Source: Cyanoderma ruficeps (taxonomy: Eukaryota > Chordata > Aves > Passeriformes > Timaliidae). Taken from it: a DNA stretch of 64,000 nt. The position numbers were made by a program, and so were the translations under genes. Numbering within the stretch: the first letter of the stretch is position 1; each line of letters opens with the position of its first letter. Positions 33,079 through 44,914 of this stretch are shown in pieces. The stretch is from contig VZDJ01000014.1 of NCBI GenBank assembly GCA_008694505.1, positions 1,139,234 to 1,203,233 of the forward strand. Direction: 5' to 3'. Below the pieces are notes generated by a model. It did not search any database, was not told where the DNA came from, and worked only from the letters and a program-made list of their open reading frames with translations.

Positions 33079-36000
33079 CTATGAGCAGTTTAGGAGCTTG
33101 TTGTGAATATCTTCAAAGACTTGGTTGTAGAGCTCGTCCCTCGACTTCAGGCCGTCTAAATAAACTGGGAGGAAAAAAAAAAAAAGGGGGAGTCAGGCTG
33201 GGGCTTCCCATCAGAACAAGATTTTGGGGAGATTTTTCATATTTTACTGATCCAAAGGACAACTTGGTTTTCTATTGGAAAAACAGAATCATCCTGAAAA
33301 CACATCCTGAAAACACATCCTGAAAACTGGCCTGTGAAATCCTTATTCCATTATAAATTCCTTCTTTTTAATTTTTTTTTATCCCCACTCTTAAGTCCTT
33401 AAGAGTGCAAAGCAAAGGGAATCAGTTCTTAGCTCTAAAACTGCCCGTATTTATCCAAAGTAGGCCAGGATTACAACTCGGGAGTAAAAATAGCAGCCTG
33501 CATCATCCCAGTGCAAAGTTTCCTCGAGTGAAATCACCCAATTCCTTAAATTCCAACCCCAAGGCCGAAGGATCTGTGCTTGGGAAGGACTTACCCACAT
33601 CCACTCCACAGTCCTCCATCTCCTTCCTGTGTTTGAGGTACATGGGCCACACGTGGCCATCAAAGAGGCCTGGGGGGTCAGGGACGGTGTAATTCCGTGT
33701 ACTGGGAACAAAAAAAAGGAATGTCAGGAGGGCCTGAGCCTTTAGGTTGGGTGTTAGGGGGGAAAAAAAAAAATCATGGAAAGGATTGTAAAGGATCAGC
33801 ACAGGCTGCCCAAGGCAGTGCTGGAGTCCCCGTCCCTGGGTTTGGGAATGAAGGATTGTGGCATTTGGGGGAATGTGATGGCTGGACTCCATCTCAGAGT
33901 CTTCTCCAACCCCAAGCTGTGATTCCAGGTTCCCTTCCTCCACTTCCATTAAATTTCCCACTCTAATCCAACCAACACATCCCAGAAACTGCAAATTTCC
34001 ATCCCTGGAAGTGTCCAAGGCCGGGCTGGAGCAGCCTGGGGTAGTGGAAGGTGTCCCTGCCCTTGATGAGATGACCTTCAGGGCCCTTCCAACCCCAACC
34101 ATTCCAGGGTTCCAGGGCCAGGAGCAGAGGGAAGGGCTGGATGCACAGCCAGGAATGTTCTCACCTCCTCCTCCTCTTGCACTCGTCGTAGGGCACGGCC
34201 AGGTAGTAACGAAGGTCAAACAGCTCAACCAGAGGTCTGGGGAGGGGACAAGGACACAGTGTGGAGATCTCACTTCTAGTGACAGCAAAAATCACCCCAG
34301 ACACCACCAAAATCTCCCTGCCTCTATGGGATTTGGGTCCTGACCGAGGGTAAGTGATTCCCTCACGGGTTTGTTCACTCAAAACCAGGGGAAGGTTCTT
34401 TCTGAAGGGTCAGAATGGCCCGAGCAGGGACTTTTCCCACCCAAACAGCTGCCACTGGTGCTGAGGGGGATCACAGGGATCCTGTGGAGGATCAGGCACT
34501 GGGCTGGGGACTCTGGCTCTTCCTAGATCATTCCAGAATCTGGGACAGGGTGAAACTCCTCAGCTCACGTTCATGGACGTGTCCAAGGCCAGGCTGGACA
34601 GGGCTTGGAGCTGGATGGGCTTTAAGGTCCCTTCCAAACCATCCTGGGATTCCACGTTCCTCCACAAGAATCCAGGGAGTTGTCTCTGCCACAGCTCGCT
34701 CCTCTCACCAAGCTCAGTGTTAAACAAGCAGGGGAAAGAGCAGCTCCTCAATTCCAGGAGAGATTCCAGGCAGTGAATGGAACATTGCCTTGTTCTCACC
34801 CAGCTGGGGGGGATGAGGGGGAGGCTGCACCCCTCTGCCAGCAGAAATCCTGCTCTGAAACTCCCCTGGAGTGAAAGGCTGCGCCCTAAATCAGAACCTT
34901 AAACCCACCTCACTTCTACATTGAGGAGTTAATTTCACACTTCACAGCAGAAAACCCTCCGGGGTGAGAATTCAGAACGAGGCAGGAAGGGGAAATTAGT
35001 AAAAAGGAGTTTTTAAGCTCCGGCACGAGGGATTTAAGGACCTTCCCTGGCAAACCACGAAGAGTTCTCCAAACCTTACTTGTAGTTATAAAGCAGGAAG
35101 CCTTCAATGACCAAGACATGGGAGTCTTGGGAGGTTGGCTCTCTAGAGCCAGGTGTGACAGTCACCCCGTGGGAACGGGCAAACTTCACGGGGTTCTCAA
35201 TCCAGGCCCGCACTGTGCTCACCATTGCCTCCATATCCAAGGAATCCAACACTGGTCAGGAGAAAGGGGGCGGGTGGGAAAAAGGGACACCATCAAACAC
35301 CATCAAACACCACGGGCTCGGAAGTATAAAAACAGATGGAGCTCGGTAAAGTTACAATTTTACGGATATTAAAGCTTTTAACAAAAGAAAAAAGAAATAA
35401 CTTAGGAAAAGAATATACGTTACTGCATCCTATAAGGGAACACTGCTCTTACCATCCCATTGTTTAAAGCCGTCTTCCCCGACTTCTATTTGATCTTGTG
35501 GCTGAAATATAGTGAGCAATAAAACATTGCTGCAACCTCGGCGGGATCAGTCCCCTCCGATGCCACCAGCACCTGGCCACTACTGCAACACACAACCCCC
35601 CCTGGGGCTGCGGGGACATTCCCATTCCCAGCTTTCCCCAACCCCGAGGGCTCTGGAAAGTTCCCTCGGCTGCCTCAAACCGCTTTGGATTAAAGATTTT
35701 TTTTATGTTAATGACTCGATACACGTTGCCTGTTAGTGGGCGAAATGCCACAGGGCATAAATAAAATATAAATTATAAATAAACGTCTGTGAATTTTGAA
35801 GTGGAAACTCGGTTAAGGAAGCGCTAGAATGGATATTTTATTTAAAGAATAGGTATTTGAACTCCTCTAATAAAAATGAAGATGGGCATAGCAGCACTTT
35901 GGTTGCTCAGTTACCACTTTCCTCGAGCTGCCGTTTACTCCAAAGAGATTTTACAGATTTTTATGGAAAATCAAACAGAATTTCTCCCCCAGGGGCTCCT

Positions 36001-38573
36001 GAGTGATCAAATCTGTGCAGGACAGACTGAGCACACGATGCTGGGGCTGGAGCACTTCATGTTTTTGGGGATGACCCACAACTGCTCCAAGCCCATCCCT
36101 GCACCTCTTTGACTTCCACGTGTGGTGGGCTCCAGGGATAACATCATTCCCATGAAACCGTGCAGGGTTTAGAACACTCTGCACTCCCAGGCAGTGAAGG
36201 TGTTCTGCATTAATCTCTGCAATATTTTAATTGGGTTTTATCAAAGCTCCCCCATAAAACCCTCTTTCCGTATTTGAACCAGCACAGAGGTGCTTGAATC
36301 CTAAAGCATCATTTAGCAGGCTCATTCTTAGTTTAATGAAATAAGGTGGGAAATCCCAATATGGAGAAAAATCATTCATGCAGAGCACTGTAAATAACCT
36401 CTGCCTGAAATCAGTACTAAATTTAACCTGTTGTTAACACTTAAAGGTGCCTTTGCTGCGACTGCTTTGAGCTGGGTCAGGCCAAGCTCCGATGGCATTT
36501 ATAAAGGTCAGGAACACCTCACCTGTCCAGTCATTTAAAAATTAAATATATATATTAAAAAAAACACCCCACAAAACCAGAAAGCTTGTGGCTCCTAAGC
36601 TGTCAAAACTGACTCGCCCTGCACGTACAATTAACACTGCAAGAAAGAGGGGACTCAACTTACCTTGAAGAAATCGTCCTGATGGACCACGCAGCAGTTG
36701 GGGAGCGCCTTGACGAGCCTGTTGGTCAAGGTGGTTTTGCCACCATTGGTGACCCTGCACGGAGCGGGGCGAGACAGAGGTGGAAGAATCGCATTAGAAC
36801 CGGGTCTGGGAGCCACTGGGACCCCCGGCGGGACAGACACCGCTGAAGGAGCCGAGCCCTGAGGGATCCGAACCCCGACCGGCGGCGGGAGCCCCTGAGG
36901 GGACCCGGGCACTGTCCCTGAGGGATCCGAACCCCGACCGGCGGCGGGAGCCCCTGAGGGGACCCGGGCACTGTCCCTGAGGGATCCGAACCCCGACCGG
37001 CGGGAGCCCCTGAGGGGACCCGGGCACTGTCCCTGAGGGATCCGAACCCCGATCGGCGGCGGGAGCCCCTGAGGAGACCCGGGCACTGTCCCTGAGGGAT
37101 CCGAACCCCGATCGCCGGCGGGAGCCCCCGAGGGGACCTGGGCACTGTCCCTGAGGGACCCCAACCCCGCCCGCGCTCATTTGAATTTCCCGCCCCTCCA
37201 GCGCCGGCCGCCGATTGGCTGCGACCACCACCACCCCGGCCCCGCCCTTTCCCCGGCTGTTGATTGGCTGCGACCGCCCCAGCGCGATCCCGCCCTTTCT
37301 AGCGCCGCGCGCCCGCGCTCGGCCGCGTGTAACGGCCGCGCCGGTTCCCGCGCGCGCGCAGCGGCCGTGAGGGGAGCGCGCGGGGCCGCCATGGCCGCCA
37401 CTGCCGGTGCCTCACACGCCCCTGAGGGGAGCTCGGGGACGCCATGGCCGCCGCTGCCGGTGCCTCACAGCTCACAGTACCCTGAGGGGAGCTCGGGGAC
37501 ACCATGACCGCCGCTGCCGGTGCGTCACCCTCCCCTGAGGGGAGCTCGGGGACGCCATGGCCGCCGCTGCCGGTGCCTCACAGTCCCCAGAGGGGAGCTC
37601 GGGGCCGCCATGGCCGCCCCTTTCCCTCAGGAGCCCGCGGAGCTGCCCTCGCTCCCTCATGCCCCCCCATAACCCCTTCAATGTAAAAGCCCTGCATAAC
37701 TTCTCTCTCACTTGTCTTATTCCTCCCCCTTTTTTTTTTCCCCCATCCCGAGGCTGTATAAATCCCTCGGTCGCATATTATTAATATATTATCATTCTAA
37801 TAACCCATATTACCCGCGCACTGTTCCATTTCCGGAACCTTCCCGCCGCACTCTGCACTCCGTCCCAGCATAAATACACTTTAAATCCTGCTTTTTTTTT
37901 TAATGAAAATCAATGCCCTATATACAGCACCACCCCATTTTATAAGAAACAGGATTTTCTCCCTTTTTGCCTTTCAGAGAAAATTTTAAATGTTTTTTTG
38001 GTCTGTCTGCCCTCTAAATTTACTTGAGAGAGGGTTTTTGCCATTTCAGCATCCCTCCTGTTAACCCTATAAAAGGATATATAAAACTGGATAAAAGTAT
38101 CTCTAAAAGTATATAAAAGTGCAAGTATAAATCTGTATATATAAATATGTACATAACACAAATAAGTATATAAAATATATATAAAGTGTATCTAAAATGT
38201 AGATAAGTCTGAAAGGATGTGCTGCCCTGCAAAAATGTTGAAGCAGCATCCATCCTTTTAATCCTATAAAAATACATATAAAAGGATATGTAAAATAGAA
38301 GCACATCTGAAAGTATATATTAAGATACATATTAAAGGATATATAAAAGTGTACGTCACCCTGCGGAGCGCTCTGTATTTAAACATCACGAATTAACACT
38401 CAGCGAGTTGCACCATCTCCCAAACCCTGCATCCCGAATATTAGTCCACAGCCCAGATAAACCATCCCCATCCCCGGCACAAAAATTAAAACAGGAAAAA
38501 AACATAAAACAAAACATAAACCAGCCCAGATTTTAGCGAGGACTTACCCTCCGATGCCTATAATATATTTCAT
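33079..38573 (-). CDS. NMRK2: NMRK2, nicotinamide riboside kinase 2 (ITGB1BP3/MIBP)
   Basis: Phosphorylates nicotinamide riboside to NMN in NAD salvage; muscle-biased and reported to bind integrin beta-1. Seven coding exons on the minus strand: 38573-38548, 36754-36664, 35501-35453, 35251-35080, 34236-34165, 33701-33595 and 33164-33079. They total 603 nt, 200 codons plus TAG. Exons 1-2 encode the P-loop (GIGGVTNGGKTT, residues 6-17), which is split by intron 1. Asp35-Asp36 in HQDDFF follow, then GEDGFKQWD, the EGFLLYNYK strand and the lid region KRRRSTRNYTVPDPPG. The protein ends at NKLLNCS and lacks the long tail of human NMRK2 (about 230 residues). Intron 1 (1.8 kb) contains an unexpected CpG island. 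Confidence 0.97.
33790..33935 (+). mobile_element. CR1 LINE 3' fragment
   Basis: Diverged sense CR1 tail in NMRK2 intron 5: cacaggctgcccaaggcagt, ggagtccccgtccctggg and a final tcttctccaaccccaag. Confidence 0.7.
34005..34120 (+). mobile_element. CR1 LINE 3' fragment
   Basis: Sense tail in NMRK2 intron 5: tccctggaagtgtccaaggc then gggcccttccaaccccaacc. Only the last ~110 bp remain. Confidence 0.8.
34565..34665 (+). mobile_element. CR1 LINE 3' fragment
   Basis: Sense tail in NMRK2 intron 4: gtgtccaaggccaggctgga, then taaggtcccttccaaaccat. The middle block is deleted. Confidence 0.8.
36850..37170. repeat. 59-bp GC-rich minisatellite in NMRK2 intron 1
   Basis: Six copies, with unit marker gggatccgaacc or a variant at 36863, 36922, 36981, 37037, 37096 and 37155 (spacings 59, 59, 56, 59 and 59). 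The array ends about 100 bp upstream of the NMRK2 exon 2 acceptor and abuts the CpG island. Confidence 0.95.
37180..37400. promoter_or_regulatory. CpG island / candidate cryptic promoter inside NMRK2 intron 1
   Basis: Very high CpG density. Two copies of gattggctgcgacc (inverted CCAAT boxes near 37213 and 37262) are each followed by ccgccctttc. Then comes a CpG run and gccgccATGG at 37391. CCAAT pairs with GC-boxes are typical of housekeeping promoters. No known exon of NMRK2 lies here, so the island may serve an alternative NMRK2 start or a divergent plus-strand RNA. Confidence 0.55.
37385..37625 (+). repeat. Tandem repeat carrying repeated gccATGGccgcc
   Basis: About five copies of a 53-59 bp unit containing ccatggccgccgctgccggt and gaggggagctcgggg. 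Four of the five units keep a Kozak-like gccATGG; one has ccATGA. The first ATG (37391) opens a 38-codon plus-strand frame that ends at 37505. Confidence 0.88.
38075..38365. repeat. AT-rich low-complexity repeat in NMRK2 intron 1
   Basis: Irregular repeats of tataaaagtat / atataaaa (for example aaaggatatataaaa), interrupted by one non-repetitive stretch near 38205-38260. Confidence 0.8.
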
Positions 38574-38800
38574 TTTGCCGAGTCGCCTCTTGAGCCGGAA
38601 TGCGGCGGCGGGGGGGGGACGACACCAAACCCGCTAAATTCGGGAAAAGCTGAAATAACTTTCGAGCGGAAGAAAAACTCCGCTGTCCTTATTCCCTCCT
38701 TTCCCTGACCCTGCTGTGCCTCCCCGAGCCTTTCATTGAGGAAAAAGGCGCTTTTGGGGCGGATTTATAGGGCCGTGTCCCCGCCCCGGAGGAGCCCTGT
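38574..38800 (-). promoter_or_regulatory. NMRK2: NMRK2 TATA-type promoter and 5' UTR
   Basis: On the minus strand a TATA box (TATAAAT, 38769-38763) lies about 195 nt upstream of the ATG, which predicts a start near 38738 and a 5' UTR of about 165 nt. The TATA box fits tissue-restricted expression. No clear MEF2 or CArG consensus is present in the nearest 100 bp. Confidence 0.55.
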
Positions 38801-38819
38801 GACCATCATGAGCCGCGAT

Positions 38820-39780
38820 GTCACATTTTTTTGGGCAGGTCCGGCCAAGCCTCAATGTGACATTTTTGGAGGAATTCAGCCAAAACCCTCCCTTGGCACA
38901 TCCCGGGAGGGGTCAACCTCCTAATGCCACATTTTAAGGGGGGTTATGCCCCCAGTGTTACTTTTTTGGGGGGTGTTAATGCGCCAATCTCATATTTTTG
39001 GGGGGTTCAGCTCTGCAGTGTCTCATTTCGGGCAGTTTCAACTCAATTTTAGAGGGGTTTAAACCCCCCGATGTCACATTTTTGGGGGGATTAACCCCCC
39101 CAATGTTACTTTTTTGGGGGGGGTTAATGCCCCAATGTCACACTTAGGGGGGATTCAGCCCCAAGTGTCACATTTTTGGGCAGTTTCAACCTGTCAATGT
39201 CATATTTTAGAGGGGTTTAACCCCCTAATGTTACAGTTTTGGGGAGGTTTAACCCCAAAACGTTGCATTTTTGGAGGAGTTCAGCCCCACAGTGTTGCAT
39301 TTTGGGCAGTTTTGACATGACAATGTCATATTTTAAAGGGGTTCAACCCCCAATGTCACATTTGGGGGGGGGTTCAACCCCCCAGTGTCCCATTTTAGGA
39401 GGATTTCCACCCACCCTCAGACACCACAATCTGGGGGGTTGTTCAGCCAACCCTTCAAATCACATTTTATGCCATTCCAACCCTCTAATACCACTTTTTT
39501 GGGGGGGATTCAACCCCCCAATATCACATTTTTTTGTGGGGATTTCATGCCCCCAATGTCCCATTTTAGGAGGATTTCCACCCACCCTCAGACACCACAA
39601 TTTTGGGGGTTGATCAGCCAACCCTTCAAATCACATTTTATACTCTAACACCACATTTTTTCGGGGAGGATTCAACCCCCCAATATCACATTTTTTGGGG
39701 GGGATTTCATCCCCCCAATGTCCCATTTTGGGGGACTCTCAGCCCACCCTGCGCTGTCACGTTTTTTGGGGCTCATTCCA
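38820..39780. repeat. Hairpin-rich minisatellite upstream of NMRK2
   Basis: More than twenty diverged copies of a 35-45 bp unit of the form ttttggggggattcaaccc, ccccaatgtcacat. The G-run and C-run in each unit are complementary, so every unit can form a short hairpin. A longer block (cacccaccctcagacaccac through the next unit) is duplicated at about 39400 and 39575, giving a higher-order period near 175 bp. Confidence 0.9.
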
Positions 39781-39799
39781 CCCCCGTGTCACCCTCTGG

Positions 39800-41290
39800 C
39801 CCTGCACCTGTCCCCTCTCCCTCGCTGGCCCCGTGCGCTGCCGTCACCCGGCGCGGCCAAAAATAACTTTTTTGGCCGGCTTTTCCTTTTCCTAAATTAG
39901 TCATGGGGCAGGTGGAAATGTCACCCCCTGCACCATCCCCTCGGGAGCCCGGGGATTTCGCAGAGGTGTGCGGGATATAATTAAGTCGGGGTTTTTTATT
40001 TTTTTTTTTCCCCTGTGCCGTCTCCCCTCTTTTCTTCCCCAATTCCCAGCTGATTGCTCTGAAATTATCCTGAAACTCATCCAGGGAAGGTTTTTTTTTT
40101 CTCTAAACTCCTGCAGGAAAAAAAAAAAAGGGAATTAAATTTTAATTTTTTGGTTTTGTTTTTCTTTTTCGGTCGAGCTGTTCGGAGAAAGGAATGTGGA
40201 GCGAATCTTCCCGGAATGTCTCTTTACAAGGAATTTATTGAACGGTTTATTTTTTGGAAATGGACACAAATTCCTAACCTATTATCTCTGCAGAGAGCCT
40301 CCTCCTCCCCAGTAAACTCACATAAAATAAGGCTTTTTAAGGTAAGTTAACTCTGCACCTTGTGGAACCTGGCCTTTAATTTGAATTAGTCCAGACGTTT
40401 CTTAATTGGGCTTCTCTGAGCGATGTCAGGCTTTTCAACAATACTTTTTGAGGTTTGTAATGTGCATTTTTTAAAATAATATCTTGCCTTGTTCTTCCTC
40501 TTTATAAAACCACACTGTGGCAGGATTAAAAAGCCACTGTTAAAAGTATTAAAGGTTCCTTGTCCTACAGTGGGTTGTGAAGTGATGGTAAAAAAATCAG
40601 TGACACCAAATCTGGGGGGTTTGGGGTCCTGTTTGACATTTTGCCTTGGGGTCTTCAGCTTTTACAGTGTAAAAATCCAAATATCCAGGATTTCAAGGGA
40701 AGCTTTTGAAGGAATATACACACACACATATATAAATATATATATATTTTCAGATATTTCCTAATTAATAAAATACAGGATCCTCCAGACCATTTAAGTT
40801 CTGGCATCTCCTTTGTCTCATTATATCCCATGGCACCATCCCCGTCCTGATCCATATCCCCATTATTTTCAGGATGCTTTTCCTCACATTGTGTTTGACA
40901 CCATTAACTTTGATTCAGACCCGCTCCTGAGCTGTGTTTAACTTGAATTTTTCTCTTTCAGGCCTGGAGAAGTCTGTGGCCTCAAACCTCCTTCGTCTCA
41001 GCCCAGCTGTGTCCGTTGAGCTAAAATAAAAATAAAAATAAAAATAAAAATGTTATTTTTCTCTTCAAAGCTGTTTCTGCTCCTCAGCCACCAGACCAAG
41101 GCCAAGTGCTAAAATGAGCTGCTCATGAATAAACATGAGCTGCAAATTAACTGTCAATTTTAACTGTCAGAGGTCAAGATTCTGGTGATTTTGCAGTGAA
41201 GATATTGAAGGCAAGAAAAGAAATCAGGTTTAAGGTAGAACCTGGTGAATTTATGGGTGGGAATACAGCGAATGAGCTTTTCCAGTCTTA
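39800..41290. other. Intergenic, NMRK2 upstream side
   Basis: AT-rich sequence with poly(A)/poly(T) runs, a ca/ta microsatellite at 40720-40752 and (aaaat)n at 41021-41051. No supported gene. Confidence 0.6.
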
Positions 41291-41299
41291 ATCCCAGTG

Positions 41300-42220
41300 T
41301 TCCCACTGTTGTTATTATTATTATTATTATTGGAGGAAAGATTAATAAATAATTTGGTTGTTCCCGGAGGCACCACTTGCACTTTCGCCATCAATTCCAG
41401 GGTAAAAATGAGAATTCCAGAGAAATCTGAAGCTTGGATTCTCCCGTTTGAGTCAGCGAAGTTGAATTTCCAGCCCTGCTTGGCGTTTGCAGGGTGTCCC
41501 CGCGCCAGCTGACGAAGTTATCATCCCAAAATTTATCCAAAAAAATGGATAAATTGTCCACAGTTTCGCTCCTACTCAAAATTTTTATGCCTTTTATTGC
41601 TTTTCTCCCCTACTCCTGAACTAGGAAGTTGTCTGGGTTAAGAAATCCAATCCCAGGGGTTTATTTCATTACATTTGACCTCACGTAAAGGGAAAAAGAA
41701 ACCAAGAGGGCCCAAAATTGTGTCAAAGGTCCGAGGGGACACCGGCCCCGGCCACCTCTGCCCCAGTTCTCTTTGCACTGCAGACCTGCTAATCCAAATA
41801 TTTATGGAAAAAATTCCATCCCAATTGAGCGAAATCTGTAATCTGCCCGGTTGGATTTGCCTGCAGGGATGTGGCTCTGGAATACAGGAGGGGTTTTTAC
41901 CCTGGGGGAAAGGGTAAAAAAAAAATAAATGAGGATTTGGCCAAAGCTGTACGAGAAGAAACAATGAATTTTTGGTGTTGGGAGAAGCAGGAAAACGAAT
42001 TTTTAGTGTTGGGAGAAGCAGGCAGTAATTGTGGTGGGAGCGGCAGGATTGGATTGTTTGGGATCAGGGAATCCAGAGAGTGTCCCACTATCTCCAGGAG
42101 GAATGTCAACATTTCTGTTTCTTCTGGAAAAGGGAGGACTGAAGGACACGGGTCCTGGTTGTTGTTGCCGTTGGGGTTTTTTGAAGCTCACAGCTGCAGA
42201 CCCCGTTCCTGTCGGTGTCA
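41300..42220. other. Intergenic, no supported gene
   Basis: Unique sequence with a (tta)n microsatellite at 41313-41332. Open frames are short and family-less. A 26-bp near-duplicate (ttttggtgttgggagaagca) occurs at about 41970 and 42001. Confidence 0.55.
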
Positions 42221-42229
42221 AACTCATTT

Positions 42230-42610
42230 CTCCTCGGTGTAAAACTCATTTCTCCTCGGTGTAAAACTCATTTCTCCTCAGTGTAAAAGCTCCTTTCTCC
42301 TCATTTAAAAGCTCCACTTCTCCTCATTGTAAAAGCTCCTTTCTCCTCAGTGTAAAAACTCCTTTCTCCTCATTTTAAAAGCTCATTTCTACTCATTTAA
42401 AAGCTCACTTCTCCTCAGTGTAAAAGCTCCTTTTCCTCAGTGTAAAAGCTCATTTCTGCTCAGTGAAAAAACTCACTTCTCCTCAGTGTAAAAGCTCCTT
42501 TTCTTCAGTGTAAAACTCCTTTCTGCTAATTTAAAAGCTCACTTCTTTCTCCTCAGTGAAAAAACTCACTTCTCAGTGCAAAAAGCTCCTTTTCCTCACT
42601 ATAAAATCTC
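42230..42610. repeat. Pyrimidine-rich tandem repeat (ctcatttctcctcagtgtaaaa)n
   Basis: About sixteen imperfect copies of a 22-25 bp unit alternating tttctcctc and gtgtaaaagctc, in the NMRK2-ATCAY intergenic region. Confidence 0.92.
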
Positions 42611-42939
42611 ATTTTTAAACCTTTTTTTTTCCCCCCCCCAGCCCCTCAGCGCTCCTCTGTCTGTTCCTTTCCCCAGTTTATTTTTTAGGTTCCTCGGGGG
42701 TAGTTTTTTCTCTCTCTCCCCTATTCCTGCTCACGCACCACGCGTGCTGGGAGCTGGAATTCACCCACATAACTCGAATTCCCAAATTCCTGCCTGGCCC
42801 GGGGAGCTGCCGTTCCTCTGGAGGTGCCTGCCTGTATTTGGAGATGCCAAATTCCAGCTGTCTCCTTCCTTCCTCCCCAGCAAAACCCATCTCATCCAGC
42901 CGCGGTGAGACACTTCTGCTCCAGCAAAACTTCACCCAA

Positions 42940-43400
42940 ACCGTAAAAATACGAGTTATGCAAATGCCAAATGTCAGGAAGGCTTTTTTTAGCCCCGTTT
43001 CTGTCGGTCATCTGAAAGTTCCTTTTTTTTTTATTTTTGGGGGGGGTTGTTCGTGGCAGAGATAAGTTATCTGCCTGACACTTTAGTCACACGAATGCCA
43101 TTCAGCAGGGAGCCTGAATCAAAGGCAGGCCATGTTCCCTCTCTCTCTCGGGGTGTTATTTTTGGAAATACTAATGTTTACTAAAAGCTCGCGTTAATAT
43201 TCTTTGTTCGACCTCGGCTAAATTTAGCGGGAGGCGGTTTAAGCTCCGCGGAGCCACGGGGGACGTTGTTCCCCGGGGATTGTTTAGTTCCTGGGTGCCC
43301 CGGTGACCTTTTTCCTGCTGCAGAATGTGACTCATTTCCTTCTGCGGCTTTAATTCAGGGTTTTAATCCTCCGCTAATCGCGAGACATTGTTGATGGGAT
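42940..43400. promoter_or_regulatory. Candidate enhancer / conserved non-coding element
   Basis: Unique sequence with several intact transcription-factor words: octamer ATGCAAAT (42958-42965), the palindromic double GATA site AGATAAGTTATCT (43060-43072), an AP-1-like tgactcat near 43328, and a CpG-bearing stretch at 43230-43290. No open frame and no repeat explain it. Motif evidence only. Confidence 0.4.
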
Positions 43401-43929
43401 GAGCAAGGTCGTGCCAAGGTTGTGCCTTCCCGGAGGGGAACGTCAAGAGGCGAGAAATGGGAGAGGTTTTCACTTGGGAATGTGGAAATTTTGGGGGTTG
43501 TTTATTGTTTCCAAAGCTCTGGGGGGGAATTGGGTGGCTCGGAGTCCTTATCCAAGGCTGGGGAGCTTCTCAAAGCCTCCGTGTTTGAAGGAGAACAGGG
43601 AAACACAACCGTCAAAAAAAAGGAGAATTTTCTGTGAACCTCAGCCCAGAAAGAGGGGAAACGAGGGTAGTGGAATAGCAGAGTTAATTAGCGTGGGGTT
43701 TTAAGTGGCTGGCATCTCCTCCTGGCGGCTGCCGGCCAAGGAGCTGCCACCACCGAGGGTGACATTCCCTGCCACGGCTGGCGCTGGTGACAGCAGCTCC
43801 AGGGGGGGGACAGAGGTCACATGGAGACAGGGGCAGCTGTGCCCACAAGGAAAAGACAGAGGAGAAAAAAATAATAATAATTAAAAAAAATCAGAATAAT
43901 CCCCGCTTTGGGAAGTGGGATCAGGCTGG

Positions 43930-44115
43930 AAAAGTGTCCTGGAGAGGAGGAGGGACCTGGCTGAGCTGTGTCAGGGGAATTGGGGATGGAGATCAGGGAA
44001 AGGTTCTTCCCCTTGAGGGCACAGAAAAGCTCCCCAGGGAATGGGCACGGTCCCAACCCTGCCCCGGCCCCAGGAGCCTTTGGAAAACGCTCTGGGATTG
44101 TTTGGGAGCTTTGGA
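43930..44115 (+). mobile_element. CR1 LINE 3' fragment (second subtype)
   Basis: Sense copy with ggagatcagggaaaggttct, ctccccagggaatgggcacg and gagcctttggaaaacgctct, the same subtype as at 15445. Confidence 0.8.
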
Positions 44116-44914
44116 TCCCGGTGGGTTGTTAAACAGAAGGTGGAGTCAGCAAAAACCCTCAGACATCCCCAGAACTCAACCCGAGGCGCCAAGGCGGGGG
44201 ATCCAGGGATGTGCTGGAGAAGGAGGGAATGTTCCAGCCCTTTCCCTCTTGTCCCCTCACATCATCACTTTGTTTTCCTCCCCTGGGCTGTGATTCACTG
44301 AACGAATCCTGAAAGGCGTGAGGGGTGTGAAACTGGATAGTCACTGATTTCCCCCCCAGCCAGAGCAGGCAGGAGTGACTCAGCCTCAGGCAGGTGTGAA
44401 ATCATCCCTTGGAATAATCTCCTTCATCCAGAGGGAGACGGGTTTAAATCCACATCTCGTTTTCAGATGGATAAAGCGAGGCGGGATCAACCTCACCCCT
44501 CGGGCAGGGGTTGATAATTCGGGAGGAATCCTCATTATTATGAGCTGGCAATTTTGATTTGAGGCTGGGAGATCAGCCAGGACGGGGAAGCCCTGGGAAT
44601 ATTCCGTGCTGGAAGGGGCTTTCCCGGGAAATTTCTCGGCTCAGGAGTCGCAGTCATTGTCAGGGAAGAGCAGCCCGTGGGAGGAGAGATTCCCACTCGA
44701 TGACAGCTCAGCTCCCAGCTCCTCTCGCAGAGGAGATTCCAGCACTGAGGAGGTGGAAAAACGCTGATTTTTCACTCAACTGCAAAAGTTAGATTGAAGT
44801 TGGGGAAGATTTTTCTGGCTTGGAGGCAAATCCAAGCTTTTAAAAAAAAAAAAAAATCCAGAAAATTTTAAAATTCCATAATTTTAAAAAAATCCTTTTT
44901 TAAAAAAGGGAATT

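Noticed and set aside
38820..39780. Possible CRISPR-like or direct-repeat array
   Set aside because: Units are diverged and contiguous with no unique spacers, and the genome is vertebrate; it is a minisatellite.
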